A DNA stretch of 64,000 nucleotides from an uncultured Pseudobutyrivibrio sp. (GTDB lineage Bacteria > Bacillota > Clostridia > Lachnospirales > Lachnospiraceae). Below, in pieces: positions 1 through 8,182 of this stretch. Position 1 is the stretch's first letter. Each line of letters opens with the position of its first letter. A model generated the notes under the pieces. That model did no database searches. It saw only the letters and a program-made list of their open reading frames with translations, and was not told the DNA's origin. The stretch covers positions 1-64,000 of the forward strand of contig URCQ01000014.1 of assembly GCA_900546435.1 (NCBI GenBank). The letters run 5' to 3'. The translations under genes were made by a program, and so were the position numbers.

Positions 1-1389
1 ATGGATAAATATGGTGTTAACTTGCTTGTAAATAATGAATATGCATCGAAAAATAATTTGCATTCCCTTTGTATTGCAAAAGAGTATTTACATAATGCCT
101 ACATTATTCCGTGTGATATCTGGTGCAAAGACAATCCATATAATGAAGTGGAATTGTACGCATGGTATATGGTTTCGGATATGGAAGTGGAAGATAGTAA
201 TGTGAGAGTTAACAGGAAACTGGAATTGGTTACAATTCCACAGAATACACCGGGAAATGCAATGATAGGAATTTCATATATTACAGATGAAATTGCAGAG
301 AAGCTTCAGAAGCATTTGGAAAAAATGGACGGAGATCGCATGTATAGTAATGCCTTTTGGGAAGAAGCATTGTTAGAAAAAGATCGTATATGTGTGAATG
401 CCCGAGTGGTTATGCAAGGTGATGTAGTAGAGATTAATACTTATGAGCAATTAAGAGAACTAGATGATAATTCGAATCATTTGCAATCGGAAGCATTAAA
501 TATCATTGCGTCGGTTTTTGATGTGGATAATAAGGATATTGTAAATATTAGCGTTCTGAAAAAGGGAATGACAAACAGGTCGTTTATTTTTACGATAGAC
601 AATCAAAAATATATTATGCGTATTCCGGGAGAAGGGACAGATCAATTAATTAATCGCAGGGAAGAAGCAGCAGTGTACCACATCATTAAGGATAAAGAGG
701 TGTGTGATGATATTGTTTATATAAATCCAGATAATGGATACAAAATAACGCGTTATATGGAAAACGCCAGAAACTGTGATCAAAAAAATGTAGCCGATTT
801 AAATAAATGTATGAAGAAACTGAGAGAATTTCATGGTATGAAATTAACAGTAAATCATACGTTTGATTTGTTCAAACAAATTGAGTTTTACGAGACATTA
901 TGGAGAGGAGCACCATCTGTATATAGAGATTACCAAACAACAAAAGGAAATGTATATCATTTGAAATCGTATATTGATTGGTTAAAGCCGGAATATGCAC
1001 TTACGCATATTGATGCAGTTCCGGATAATTTTTTGTTTAGTGAAATAAATGGTGAGGAACAGTTGAGATTGATTGACTGGGAATATGCGGCAATGCAGGA
1101 TCCACACGTTGATATTGCAATGTTTTGTATTTATGCTATGTATGATAGACAGGAAATAGATCAACTGATAGATATCTATTTTGAGGGAAATTGTAATCAA
1201 AAAAATAGAGTAAAGATATACTGTTATATTGCTATTTGTGGCTTACTGTGGAGTAATTGGTGTGAGTATAAGAGGAGCCTTGGCGTAGAGTTTGGAGAGT
1301 ATTCTTTGAAGCAATATCGATACGCAAAAGAGTATTATAGAATAGCAGTAGATGAAATGGACAAGATAGGAGAATATCGTAATGTATAA
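1..1389 (+). CDS. LicC/LicA-type fusion: nucleotidyltransferase remnant plus choline kinase (5' truncated by window)
   Basis: The first ~150 residues match the second half of a sugar-nucleotide/choline-phosphate nucleotidyltransferase fold but lack its GxGxR N-terminal signature, so the true start almost certainly lies before the window. Residues ~165-450 form an aminoglycoside/choline kinase domain with the catalytic loop THIDAVPDN and the metal-binding stretch LIDWEYAA. Such fusions phosphorylate choline and are expected to help make CDP-choline for decorating surface glycans. The stop overlaps the following licC-like gene by 8 bp, so the two are translationally coupled. Codon use is noticeably AT-rich compared with the central part of the window. 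The exact substrate (choline or another amino alcohol) is inferred from the neighbours. Confidence 0.82.
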   Translation: MDKYGVNLLVNNEYASKNNLHSLCIAKEYLHNAYIIPCDIWCKDNPYNEVELYAWYMVSDMEVEDSNVRVNRKLELVTIPQNTPGNAMIGISYITDEIAEKLQKHLEKMDGDRMYSNAFWEEALLEKDRICVNARVVMQGDVVEINTYEQLRELDDNSNHLQSEALNIIASVFDVDNKDIVNISVLKKGMTNRSFIFTIDNQKYIMRIPGEGTDQLINRREEAAVYHIIKDKEVCDDIVYINPDNGYKITRYMENARNCDQKNVADLNKCMKKLREFHGMKLTVNHTFDLFKQIEFYETLWRGAPSVYRDYQTTKGNVYHLKSYIDWLKPEYALTHIDAVPDNFLFSEINGEEQLRLIDWEYAAMQDPHVDIAMFCIYAMYDRQEIDQLIDIYFEGNCNQKNRVKIYCYIAICGLLWSNWCEYKRSLGVEFGEYSLKQYRYAKEYYRIAVDEMDKIGEYRNV

Positions 1390-2110
1390 AGTAGAGCGAG
1401 CAATCATCATGGCTGCCGGATTTGGATCACGCATGCAGCCTGTTACATTAGAAATACCAAAGCCATTGATACCTGTTCATGGCGTACGTATGATAGATAC
1501 GGTTATTCAAGGGTTGCATGAGAATGGGATCAATGAAATATATGTAGTTGTTGGATACTTGAAAGAAAAGTTTTGGCATTTAGAGCAACAATATAAAGGA
1601 TTAAAAATAATAGAAAATCCCCTATATGATACTTGCAATAATATTTCCTCCTTGTATGCAGCACGTGATTATTTGGAAAACGCAATTATTTTAGATGGAG
1701 ATCTGATACTGTACAATAAGGATATTCTGAGACCGGAATTTGAAAAATCAGGGTACAATGCAATATGGACGCAAGATTACACGAATGAGTGGTTGATGCA
1801 GGTAAAGGACAATCATGTAATTTCCTGTTCACGTGATGGTGGTAAAGAGGGATGGCAACTTTTTTCGATTTCCAGATGGAATAAAGAAGATGGTGAAAAA
1901 TTAAGAAAGCATCTTGAAATAGAATTTGTAGAAAAGAATAATCGCCAAATTTATTGGGATGATGTTGCAATGTTCTGCCATTTTGATGCGTATGATCTAG
2001 GCATTATGGAAATGGATGAAAAGGATGTTATGGAAATTGATAGCCTAGAGGAATTGATTGCGGTGGATCCGACATATCTAAAGTATAAAGAAGGAATGGG
2101 AGAAAAGTAA
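1382..2110 (+). CDS. licC: Choline-phosphate cytidylyltransferase (LicC-like)
   Basis: This 242-residue protein opens with the nucleotidyltransferase signature IIMAAGFGSRMQPVT followed by IPKPLIPV, the NTP- and Mg-binding loop. ILDGDLILY holds the metal-binding aspartate. The family transfers CMP from CTP to phosphocholine, giving CDP-choline. It overlaps the upstream kinase fusion and ends 1 bp before the BCCT transporter start codon, so the three genes form one operon: import, phosphorylation and activation of choline. It is a second nucleotidyltransferase besides the one fused to the kinase, and which of them makes CDP-choline cannot be told from sequence. No LicD transferase is inside the window. 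Confidence 0.82.
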   Translation: MYKVERAIIMAAGFGSRMQPVTLEIPKPLIPVHGVRMIDTVIQGLHENGINEIYVVVGYLKEKFWHLEQQYKGLKIIENPLYDTCNNISSLYAARDYLENAIILDGDLILYNKDILRPEFEKSGYNAIWTQDYTNEWLMQVKDNHVISCSRDGGKEGWQLFSISRWNKEDGEKLRKHLEIEFVEKNNRQIYWDDVAMFCHFDAYDLGIMEMDEKDVMEIDSLEELIAVDPTYLKYKEGMGEK

Positions 2111-2111
2111 G

Positions 2112-3617
2112 ATGAATAAAAAAAGAATTGACTGGATGGTAACACTTGTGCCCTTCATTATCATTATGGGGGTGGCTGTGTTATTATTTGCTTTCCCGGA
2201 TAAAGCTAATATAGTAATTGGCCAAATAAGGTTTTTCTTTGGCGATACAATGGGGATTTACTATTTGTTGATTGGAATTGGTGTGCTATTAGTTTCAATC
2301 TACTTAGCCTTTTCTAAATACGGAAATATTGTGTTGGGGAACCCAGGAGAAAAACCGAGATATTCATTTTTTGAGTGGGGTAGTATGATGTTTACGTGTG
2401 GTTTAGCTGCAGATATACTATTCTATTCCTTTGCAGAATGGATTATGTACGCGACAAATCCACACATTGCGGAATTGGGCTCCATTACAGAATGGGCAGG
2501 TGTGTTTCCACTTTTTCACTGGAGCTTTATTCCATGGGCATTTTATCTTGTATTAGCAGTAGCATTTGGTTTTATGCTGCACGTAAAGAAAAGAAAACGT
2601 CAGAGATATTCCGAGGCATGCAGACCCGTGATTGGGAAACATGCAGATGGTTTTTTTGGCAGAATAATTGATATGTTTGCCTTGTTTGCACTACTAGCTG
2701 GAACGGCAACTACATTTAGTGTGGCGACACCTTTGCTTGCAGGTATTATGATACGTTTGTTTCATATAGAAATTAGTAGAACCATTGTTACTATTATTAT
2801 CCTTCTTTTTACCTGTGCAGTCTATACATATGCCGTTTTACACGGATTTAAGGGGATTAGCTTTTTGGCGAAAACTTGTATTTATCTGTTTTTCGGATTA
2901 CTCGTGATTGTTCTTTTGTTTGGTGGACAGGGGAGATTTATCATTGAAAATGGAGTGCAGTCTCTAGGAAAGATGGTACAGAATTTTATTGGTCTATCTA
3001 CGTATACAGATCCGAATAGAACTAACAATTTCCCACAGGATTGGACAATTTACTACTGGGCATATTGGATGGTCTGGTGTATTGCAGCGCCGTTTTTTAT
3101 TGGAAACATTTCTAGAGGAAGAACAATAAAACAAACCATTTTAGGCGGCTATGTATTTGGAGTGGGTTCGACGATCGTTAGTTTTATTATATTAGGAAAC
3201 TATTCTTTGGGATTGCAAGTCGCTGGAAAACAGGATTTTATTCAGCAATATACAGAAGGTGGAGACCTGTATGAAATAATACTAAACATCATAGATACCA
3301 TGCCATGTGCACCATTGATATTGGTGCTGACAATGGTTTGTATGATTGCATTTTATGCGACTTCATTTGATTCTATTGCATACACAGCGGCATGTTATAG
3401 TTATAAGGAATTGGGCGAGAATGAAAAACCACATATGCTGATCACATTGCTTTGGTGTGTACTATTGATAGTGCTTCCGATTGCGTTGGTATTTTCTGAA
3501 AGCTCAATGAACAATATTCAATCTATTAGCATTATTTCAGCGTTTCCGATTGGTATTATTATGATCATTATGATTGTAAGTCTGTTTAAAGAAATGAAGG
3601 AATTAAAAAACAAGTAA
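2112..3617 (+). CDS. BCCT-family choline/betaine transporter
   Basis: This 501-residue polytopic membrane protein has about twelve hydrophobic segments and the BCCT hallmark region TIYYWAYWMVWCIAAPF followed by IGNISRGRTI. BCCT carriers import choline, glycine betaine or carnitine, driven by sodium or protons. As the last gene of the lic-type operon it most likely supplies choline, the role played in Haemophilus by the unrelated LicB permease. The start has an AGTAAG-type weak ribosome site and follows licC immediately, which fits coupled translation. A strong terminator closes the operon 10 bp after the stop. Confidence 0.88.
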   Translation: MNKKRIDWMVTLVPFIIIMGVAVLLFAFPDKANIVIGQIRFFFGDTMGIYYLLIGIGVLLVSIYLAFSKYGNIVLGNPGEKPRYSFFEWGSMMFTCGLAADILFYSFAEWIMYATNPHIAELGSITEWAGVFPLFHWSFIPWAFYLVLAVAFGFMLHVKKRKRQRYSEACRPVIGKHADGFFGRIIDMFALFALLAGTATTFSVATPLLAGIMIRLFHIEISRTIVTIIILLFTCAVYTYAVLHGFKGISFLAKTCIYLFFGLLVIVLLFGGQGRFIIENGVQSLGKMVQNFIGLSTYTDPNRTNNFPQDWTIYYWAYWMVWCIAAPFFIGNISRGRTIKQTILGGYVFGVGSTIVSFIILGNYSLGLQVAGKQDFIQQYTEGGDLYEIILNIIDTMPCAPLILVLTMVCMIAFYATSFDSIAYTAACYSYKELGENEKPHMLITLLWCVLLIVLPIALVFSESSMNNIQSISIISAFPIGIIMIIMIVSLFKEMKELKNK

Positions 3618-3626
3618 TTGTGTCTG

Positions 3627-3652
3627 AGCCAGCCCATAGGGCTGGCTTTTTT
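3627..3652 (+). terminator. Intrinsic terminator of the lic-type operon
   Basis: A perfect 9-bp stem, AGCCAGCCC / GGGCTGGCT, with a 3-nt loop is followed by a run of T. It ends transcription just after the BCCT gene. Confidence 0.93.
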
Positions 3653-3740
3653 GCGCGAAAAACCAAGGCATTCGCGCGTAAAATATTCATAATCGATAAA
3701 GATACGATAATGTCCTCTTGAGTGATAAATAAGGAGGGCA

Positions 3741-3800
3741 ATGAAAATGAATATGTTTAATGTTATTGAACAGTGGCTAAAAAGTTTAGGTCATCGTTAA
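3741..3800 (+). CDS. Putative 19-residue peptide upstream of an AgrC/AgrA-like pair
   Basis: A very short reading frame encodes MKMNMFNVIEQWLKSLGHR. It is preceded by AAGGAGGGCA directly before the ATG, with further in-frame ATG codons at the third and fifth positions. The peptide is amphipathic with a cationic C-terminus. It sits 71 bp before a GHKL kinase of the peptide-pheromone receptor class, which makes a signalling or regulatory peptide plausible. It has no double-glycine or AgrD-like processing site and no AgrB-like protease is adjacent. It could instead be a leader peptide or a chance ORF. Confidence 0.4.
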   Translation: MKMNMFNVIEQWLKSLGHR

Positions 3801-3811
3801 AAGCATGATAA

Positions 3812-3864
3812 CCCCTTTTGTCTTTTTTTGATTTTACGTTATAATTAAGAAAAAACAAAAGGGG
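3812..3864 (+). promoter_or_regulatory. Promoter inside an inverted repeat before the kinase gene
   Basis: The arms CCCCTTTTGT and ACAAAAGGGG form a perfect 10-bp inverted repeat, extended inward by T/A runs with one mismatch. A TATAAT -10 box lies in the loop (3840-3845) and a TTGTCT -35-like box (3818-3823) overlaps the left arm with a 16-bp spacer. The right arm's AAGGGG also serves as ribosome binding site for the kinase start. It may be an operator, or an RNA hairpin hiding the ribosome site if transcription comes from upstream. Confidence 0.5.
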
Positions 3865-3871
3865 CCAAAGG

Positions 3872-5173
3872 ATGAAGATTGTCTATTTACTATTAAGTGA
3901 TTTTGAATATATTGGTCTGTTACTCATGATGTTATCACTGATTTCAGACGTAAAAATAACGAGAGACATCAGAAAATGGATAGGTGTGAGCACTTTCATG
4001 GGAGTTGTGGTCGTGGGGAGTGCATATATCTACGATGTGAATATTATTTTCTTCCTGTTCCTGATGCTGTTGGTCGTGGTGATAGGAGTATGCATTGAAA
4101 ACTTCAAATGGGGGATGTTAATAGATGTAGTGTTGTCTGTGATACTGATAAGCATTTCGACACAGCTATTGAAGATGATTGTTTTTGTTGCCTTGGCGTG
4201 GGGCGGCATAACCATTTCCGATGACTGGGCGAGTGTGATGGCGCAGCTGGTGTTGCTGTTGATTGTGATAGCACTATATCGACATATACAAGCACAGCAT
4301 CCGGCGGAGCTGAAGAGCATTCCATTGAAATATCTTGCCGTTTTTATGGTTGTATTAGCGGCGGACTGTATCAGCCTGACATATTGGGGAGAATATATCT
4401 TAGAAAATCCGCAGAACAATGATATGCGTTTGTGCCTGGCGACGTATGTTCTGATGGGAATAGGAGTTTTTGTGCAATTAGGGCTTTTGATTGCGCTGTA
4501 TTTTTCGAGAAATGCTTATCGTACGCAGCAGGCAATGGCAAAACGCTATCTGGAAGAACAGGTAGCACATTACCAATATTTGAGCGAACGTGAACAGAAT
4601 ACGAGAAGATTCCGCCATGATTTTAAATCGCATATGGCGATGGCAAAGCAATTATATCTGGATGGCAAACAAGAAGAGTTTGAAACGTATTTTCGCGAGA
4701 TGACGGAGCAGATAGCAACGTTTGGAAATCGTGTGACCGTGAATAATGATATCGCAGATGCTATCATAAACCGCTATTATGACGAGGCAGAGCAAAATGG
4801 CATTATGATGGAAGTAGAGGGGCATTTCCCGGGAGTATGTTATATTTCGGCTTATGATTTGTGTACGGTGCTCTCGAATCTGCTTGGCAATGCGATTGAT
4901 GCAGAAAAGGAAGCAGGAGGGAAGACGATATATTGTGGTGTGCGTTATGATGAAACGCAGATTTTTATCGTTGTAAAAAATGATTATATCAATACAATAA
5001 AACAAACGGACAATCGGTTTTTGTCGACGAAAGGAGGCTTGCAACATCAGGGATTTGGCATTGTGAATGTAAATGAGGTGGTTCGTAAAAATAAGGGGCA
5101 TGTTGTTTATGATACAAAGAATTCCCAGTTTGTTGTACGATTAAGTTTATGCAATATGGAACAGAGTTCATAA
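3872..5173 (+). CDS. GHKL sensor histidine kinase, AgrC-like
   Basis: The 433-residue protein has six or seven hydrophobic N-terminal segments (to about residue 215), a short coiled stretch, the phosphoacceptor motif RRFRHDFKSH, the N-box LSNLLGNAIDAEKEA and the G-box GFGIVNV. This is the HPK10/AgrC architecture, in which a polytopic membrane domain usually senses a peptide. It is followed by a LytTR regulator overlapping it by 25 bp, a normal cognate pairing. AAGGGG seven bases before the ATG is the ribosome site. The ligand is unknown; the 19-residue ORF just upstream is a candidate. Confidence 0.88.
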   Translation: MKIVYLLLSDFEYIGLLLMMLSLISDVKITRDIRKWIGVSTFMGVVVVGSAYIYDVNIIFFLFLMLLVVVIGVCIENFKWGMLIDVVLSVILISISTQLLKMIVFVALAWGGITISDDWASVMAQLVLLLIVIALYRHIQAQHPAELKSIPLKYLAVFMVVLAADCISLTYWGEYILENPQNNDMRLCLATYVLMGIGVFVQLGLLIALYFSRNAYRTQQAMAKRYLEEQVAHYQYLSEREQNTRRFRHDFKSHMAMAKQLYLDGKQEEFETYFREMTEQIATFGNRVTVNNDIADAIINRYYDEAEQNGIMMEVEGHFPGVCYISAYDLCTVLSNLLGNAIDAEKEAGGKTIYCGVRYDETQIFIVVKNDYINTIKQTDNRFLSTKGGLQHQGFGIVNVNEVVRKNKGHVVYDTKNSQFVVRLSLCNMEQSS

Positions 5174-5871
5174 AGATTGCTGTGGTGGATGATGAGCCAC
5201 TCTGGCAACAAAGGACAGTAGAGATTATTGAAAAAGAGTGCGGATTGGACGCACCACATATCGATCGCTATGCGGGTGGACAGGCATTGCTTGACGCACA
5301 GATTTTTTATGATTTGTTATTTATGGATGTCGAGATGAAAGGATTAGATGGTTTTGAGACGGCACAACGTTATCAAAGACAGTATAAATGCGCTAAAATT
5401 GCTATGTTGACATCGCACACGGAGTTGAGCAGGCGTGGCTATGTGATAAATGCATTTCGTTATATTGATAAGCAGTGTATGGAGCCGGAGATAAAAGAAG
5501 CACTTTTGACCATGCAGATTGTGAAGGAAAAAGAGCGCAGTATCGAAGTAAATGTCGTGGGATTAGGTGTGATGCCAATTATAATCAAAGACATCATTTC
5601 GGTAAATATGAGCCGGCGGAACATCTTGATTCATACGCGAAAAGGCGACTATATCAGTAGCCTGACAATGCATGAGATTGAGGACATGTTAGAGGGGTGT
5701 GGATTTTATCGAAGTCATCGTTCTTATTTGATTAATCTGGATGAGACACTGAATTATCAGGGGATGGATATTTTGATGAGCGATGGTTCGCGGGCTTATC
5801 TAAGTAAAGACAGGCGTGCGGAATTTAAAGACCGGTTATTATCGCACAAATATGAGATGGCAAATGGGTAA
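5149..5871 (+). CDS. LytTR response regulator, AgrA-like
   Basis: Residues 8-125 are a receiver domain with the acidic pair VVDDE and phosphoacceptor D60 in LLFMDVEMKG. Residues ~135-235 are a LytTR DNA-binding domain, with SRRNILIHTRKGDY and FYRSHRSYLINL typical of the family. The start lies inside the kinase gene and has only a weak ribosome site, so translation is probably coupled. It is the partner of the preceding kinase. LytTR proteins bind paired 9-bp direct repeats 21 bp apart; no clear copy is visible near this pair. The next gene is a spo0A homologue about 120 bp downstream, so a link with sporulation control is possible but only positional. Confidence 0.88.
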   Translation: MQYGTEFIKIAVVDDEPLWQQRTVEIIEKECGLDAPHIDRYAGGQALLDAQIFYDLLFMDVEMKGLDGFETAQRYQRQYKCAKIAMLTSHTELSRRGYVINAFRYIDKQCMEPEIKEALLTMQIVKEKERSIEVNVVGLGVMPIIIKDIISVNMSRRNILIHTRKGDYISSLTMHEIEDMLEGCGFYRSHRSYLINLDETLNYQGMDILMSDGSRAYLSKDRRAEFKDRLLSHKYEMANG

Positions 5872-5883
5872 GGATCACTTACA

Positions 5884-5908
5884 GTCGATTGGCGCAAAAA
5901 TCGACAGG
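5884..5908 (+). promoter_or_regulatory. Inverted repeat with a 0A-box-like sequence
   Basis: GTCGATT and AATCGAC form a 7-bp inverted repeat with an 8-nt loop. The right side read in reverse, TGTCGATT, resembles the Spo0A box TGTCGAA. It lies about 90 bp upstream of the first spo0A gene. Autoregulation is conceivable, but the match is short and imperfect. Confidence 0.25.
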
Positions 5909-5993
5909 TTTCACGCAAGAAATTCCGGAAAAAGGAAAATGGGTGTTATGGTTTCCTGTGGGTTATGAAGTTTTTATAAGGGAATCGGAGGAA

Positions 5994-6776
5994 ATGGACA
6001 AAATCACGATTGCTATTGCGGAGGATCAGGAATATACACGAAAAACATTAGCGCGCATCGTAGAATCGCAAGAGGATTTTTCGTTGGTGGGTACGGCACA
6101 AAATGGAGAAGAAGCACTTCATTTACTACGTCAACACAATCCACAGATTCTGCTTTTGGATATGCTGATGCCTCTGGTTGATGGCAAGGAAGTGATGCGT
6201 CAATTGAGAACGGATATTACCATTTCACCGGGAACCAAGGTAATTGTCGTGTCGGCTGCTGATAAGCGGGAATTGGCAGCAGAGATGTTTACGATGGGGG
6301 CAATCTATTACGTCGTAAAGCCATTTGATGAACAGACAATTATTCAAAGTATTCGTACAGCGCTGGATCAGGAAATCCTTTCGTATGATACCGGCCGGGA
6401 AAGTACGAAGACCGACACGCCGAAGAAACCACTGGAACACCGCATTACAGAATTGATGCTTCTTCTTGGCGTGCCGGCACATTTGCGTGGCTACCAGTAT
6501 TTACGGGAAGCTATCTTTATCGTAGCTACACTTCCGGATACCAGACATCAGATCGCAAAAGTAGTTTATGAGCGAATCGCAGGGGAGCATGGCGTCGCTG
6601 CAAGCACGGTGGAACGTGCTGTACGGCATGCCATAGAAACTGCATGGGGTCGGGGAGACATGGATACCATGGATCAGATTTTTGGTTACACGGTACAGGC
6701 GTCTAAGGGGCGTCCGACGAATACAGAGTATATTGCTGCAGTTGCAGATTACCTCAAATTAACAGAGAGGGTATAG
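5994..6776 (+). CDS. spo0A: Spo0A-family response regulator, copy 1
   Basis: The 260-residue protein has a receiver domain with acidic residues in AIAEDQE, phosphoacceptor D56 in LLLDMLMP and the conserved lysine in YYVVKPFD. It is joined to the sporulation DNA-binding domain (Spo0A_C) with LLGVPAHLRGYQYLREAI, the recognition region STVERAVRHAIETAWGRG and FGYTVQASKGRPTNTEYIA. The frame is open further upstream, but the start after GGAGGAA gives the family's normal N-terminus MDKITIAIAED. It departs from the usual helix sequence (HQIAKVVYERIAGEHG where the second copy has a canonical TKKLYP), so it is the more divergent paralogue. No spoIVB gene precedes it, unlike the usual spo0A locus. Confidence 0.9.
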   Translation: MDKITIAIAEDQEYTRKTLARIVESQEDFSLVGTAQNGEEALHLLRQHNPQILLLDMLMPLVDGKEVMRQLRTDITISPGTKVIVVSAADKRELAAEMFTMGAIYYVVKPFDEQTIIQSIRTALDQEILSYDTGRESTKTDTPKKPLEHRITELMLLLGVPAHLRGYQYLREAIFIVATLPDTRHQIAKVVYERIAGEHGVAASTVERAVRHAIETAWGRGDMDTMDQIFGYTVQASKGRPTNTEYIAAVADYLKLTERV

Positions 6777-6821
6777 ATTTGTTCCCTTTTCGAGTGGAGT
6801 AGAATAAGGAGAAGTGGAGAA

Positions 6822-7616
6822 ATGGACAAGATAAGAGTGGCAATAGCAGATGATAATGAGCTGTCGCGGGAAATGCTTCGCGTAATCACAGAATTAGATG
6901 ACAGCTTAGAGATTGTAGGCGAGGCGGAAAATGGCATAGAAGCATGGGCACTTGTCAAAGAAGAAAAGCCGGATATCCTGCTATTAGATGTGGTGATGCC
7001 CCGTGGTGATGGATTAGAGGTGCTTGCCAAAGCAAGAGAAGAGGGAAATATAGATACCAAGTTTATTATGGTAAGTGCTGTGGGAGATGAGCGTACGGCA
7101 GCGGATGCTATGGCCAGAGGTGCAGATTATTATATCGTGAAGCCGTTTCGTGCCGAGGCTATCATACGTGAAATCAAGCGGAGTGCGGAACAAAAGAAGA
7201 GCGCAAAGACAGCGAATGTGATGCCTTGTGTTTACAGTAATCCACAGACGGAAGAAAAAGCCGGTATTCGGCATGAGATTACGCGCCTGTTATTAGCGGT
7301 GGGTGTTCCGGCACAGCTCAATGGATATCAATATCTGCGCGAGGCAATTCTTATGACGGTACAGGACGTGGAATATATTTCTTCTGTGACAAAGAAGCTT
7401 TACCCGATGCTTGCAGAACAGTTTGACGCAACACCGGGAAGCGTGGAACGCTCGATTCGTCATGCAATCGAGACATCCTGGTCACGCGGAAGTGTGGAAA
7501 AAATCGACGATATTTTTGGATATACCGTGGATGATTGTAAAGGAAAACCAACCAATTCCGAATTTATCGCGATGCTTGCAGACCATGTACGTATGGGGTA
7601 CTGCAAACAAATATAA
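6822..7616 (+). CDS. spo0A: Spo0A-family response regulator, copy 2
   Basis: This 264-residue protein starts 45 bp after copy 1 with its own GTGGAGAA ribosome site. The receiver has the acidic pair AIADDNE, D56 in LLLDVVMP and lysine in YYIVKPFR. The C-terminal domain reads VGVPAQLNGYQYLREAI, SVERSIRHAIETSWSRG and GKPTNSEFIAMLAD, close to Bacillus and Clostridium Spo0A, so DNA recognition is probably conserved. A weak promoter-like TAGAAT box (6800-6805) lies in the gap. The tandem pair may reflect a duplication with divided roles in sporulation or stationary-phase control. Which copy is the master regulator cannot be settled here. Confidence 0.9.
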   Translation: MDKIRVAIADDNELSREMLRVITELDDSLEIVGEAENGIEAWALVKEEKPDILLLDVVMPRGDGLEVLAKAREEGNIDTKFIMVSAVGDERTAADAMARGADYYIVKPFRAEAIIREIKRSAEQKKSAKTANVMPCVYSNPQTEEKAGIRHEITRLLLAVGVPAQLNGYQYLREAILMTVQDVEYISSVTKKLYPMLAEQFDATPGSVERSIRHAIETSWSRGSVEKIDDIFGYTVDDCKGKPTNSEFIAMLADHVRMGYCKQI

Positions 7617-7637
7617 AAGTATAAGGAATGTGTTTTT

Positions 7638-7666
7638 TTGACACCCTATGGTAAAAGTGGTAAAAT
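7638..7666 (+). promoter_or_regulatory. Sigma-A promoter for the GtrA/glycosyltransferase genes
   Basis: TTGACA and TAAAAT are separated by 17 bp, 43 bp before the GtrA start codon. This is a near-consensus vegetative promoter. Confidence 0.82.
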
Positions 7667-7708
7667 GCATTCATTCTGTAGATAAGTACTCCCTGTAGGA
7701 GGGAATGA

Positions 7709-8170
7709 ATGAGAAAAGAAGATATATTTGATCGGATTGTGTCTGTATCATGGCTCAGCTGGTTTCGCCCGATCTACTATAAATATCGGGAAATGTGGCT
7801 GTATGCCTTGTTCGGACTAGGCACAGTGCTCATCAATTTATTTGTATATTCTTTGTTTACCGAGAAAATTAATCTTGGCGTTTTAGTGGCAAATGCGATT
7901 GCATGGATTTTTGCCACTTTGTTTGCGTTTTATACCAATCGCCGCTGGGTGTTTATTTTTCATACGGAAGGACTTTATGCATTTTTTGTACAATTGAGTG
8001 GGTTCTGCTTAGGGAGATTGCTTACCCTGGGGATTGAAGAGTTCATGCTGTACATATGCATTGAGGTTTATCATTTGCCGAATATGCTGATTAAATTGAT
8101 AGCACAAGTGATTGTGATTGCGTTAAACTATTTGTTTAGTAAGCTGGTTGTTTTTCGCAATCGGAAATAG
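7709..8170 (+). CDS. GtrA-family membrane protein
   Basis: This 153-residue protein has four predicted membrane segments and the GtrA pattern: an N-terminal LYALFGLGTVLINLFVYSL helix, FYTNRRWVF after the second or third helix, and LNYLFSKLVVF at the end. GtrA proteins are thought to flip or present polyprenyl-linked sugars for glycan modification. The gene sits 12 bp before a GT-C glycosyltransferase, a standard pairing in which GtrA supplies the lipid-linked donor. AGGAGGGAATGA before the ATG is a strong ribosome site. Confidence 0.85.
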   Translation: MRKEDIFDRIVSVSWLSWFRPIYYKYREMWLYALFGLGTVLINLFVYSLFTEKINLGVLVANAIAWIFATLFAFYTNRRWVFIFHTEGLYAFFVQLSGFCLGRLLTLGIEEFMLYICIEVYHLPNMLIKLIAQVIVIALNYLFSKLVVFRNRK

Positions 8171-8182
8171 GAGAGTCAGCGC

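Noticed and set aside
5889..5993. N-terminal extension of the first spo0A copy
   Set aside because: The extra 35 residues have no family match, and the internal ATG has GGAGGAA and the normal Spo0A start.
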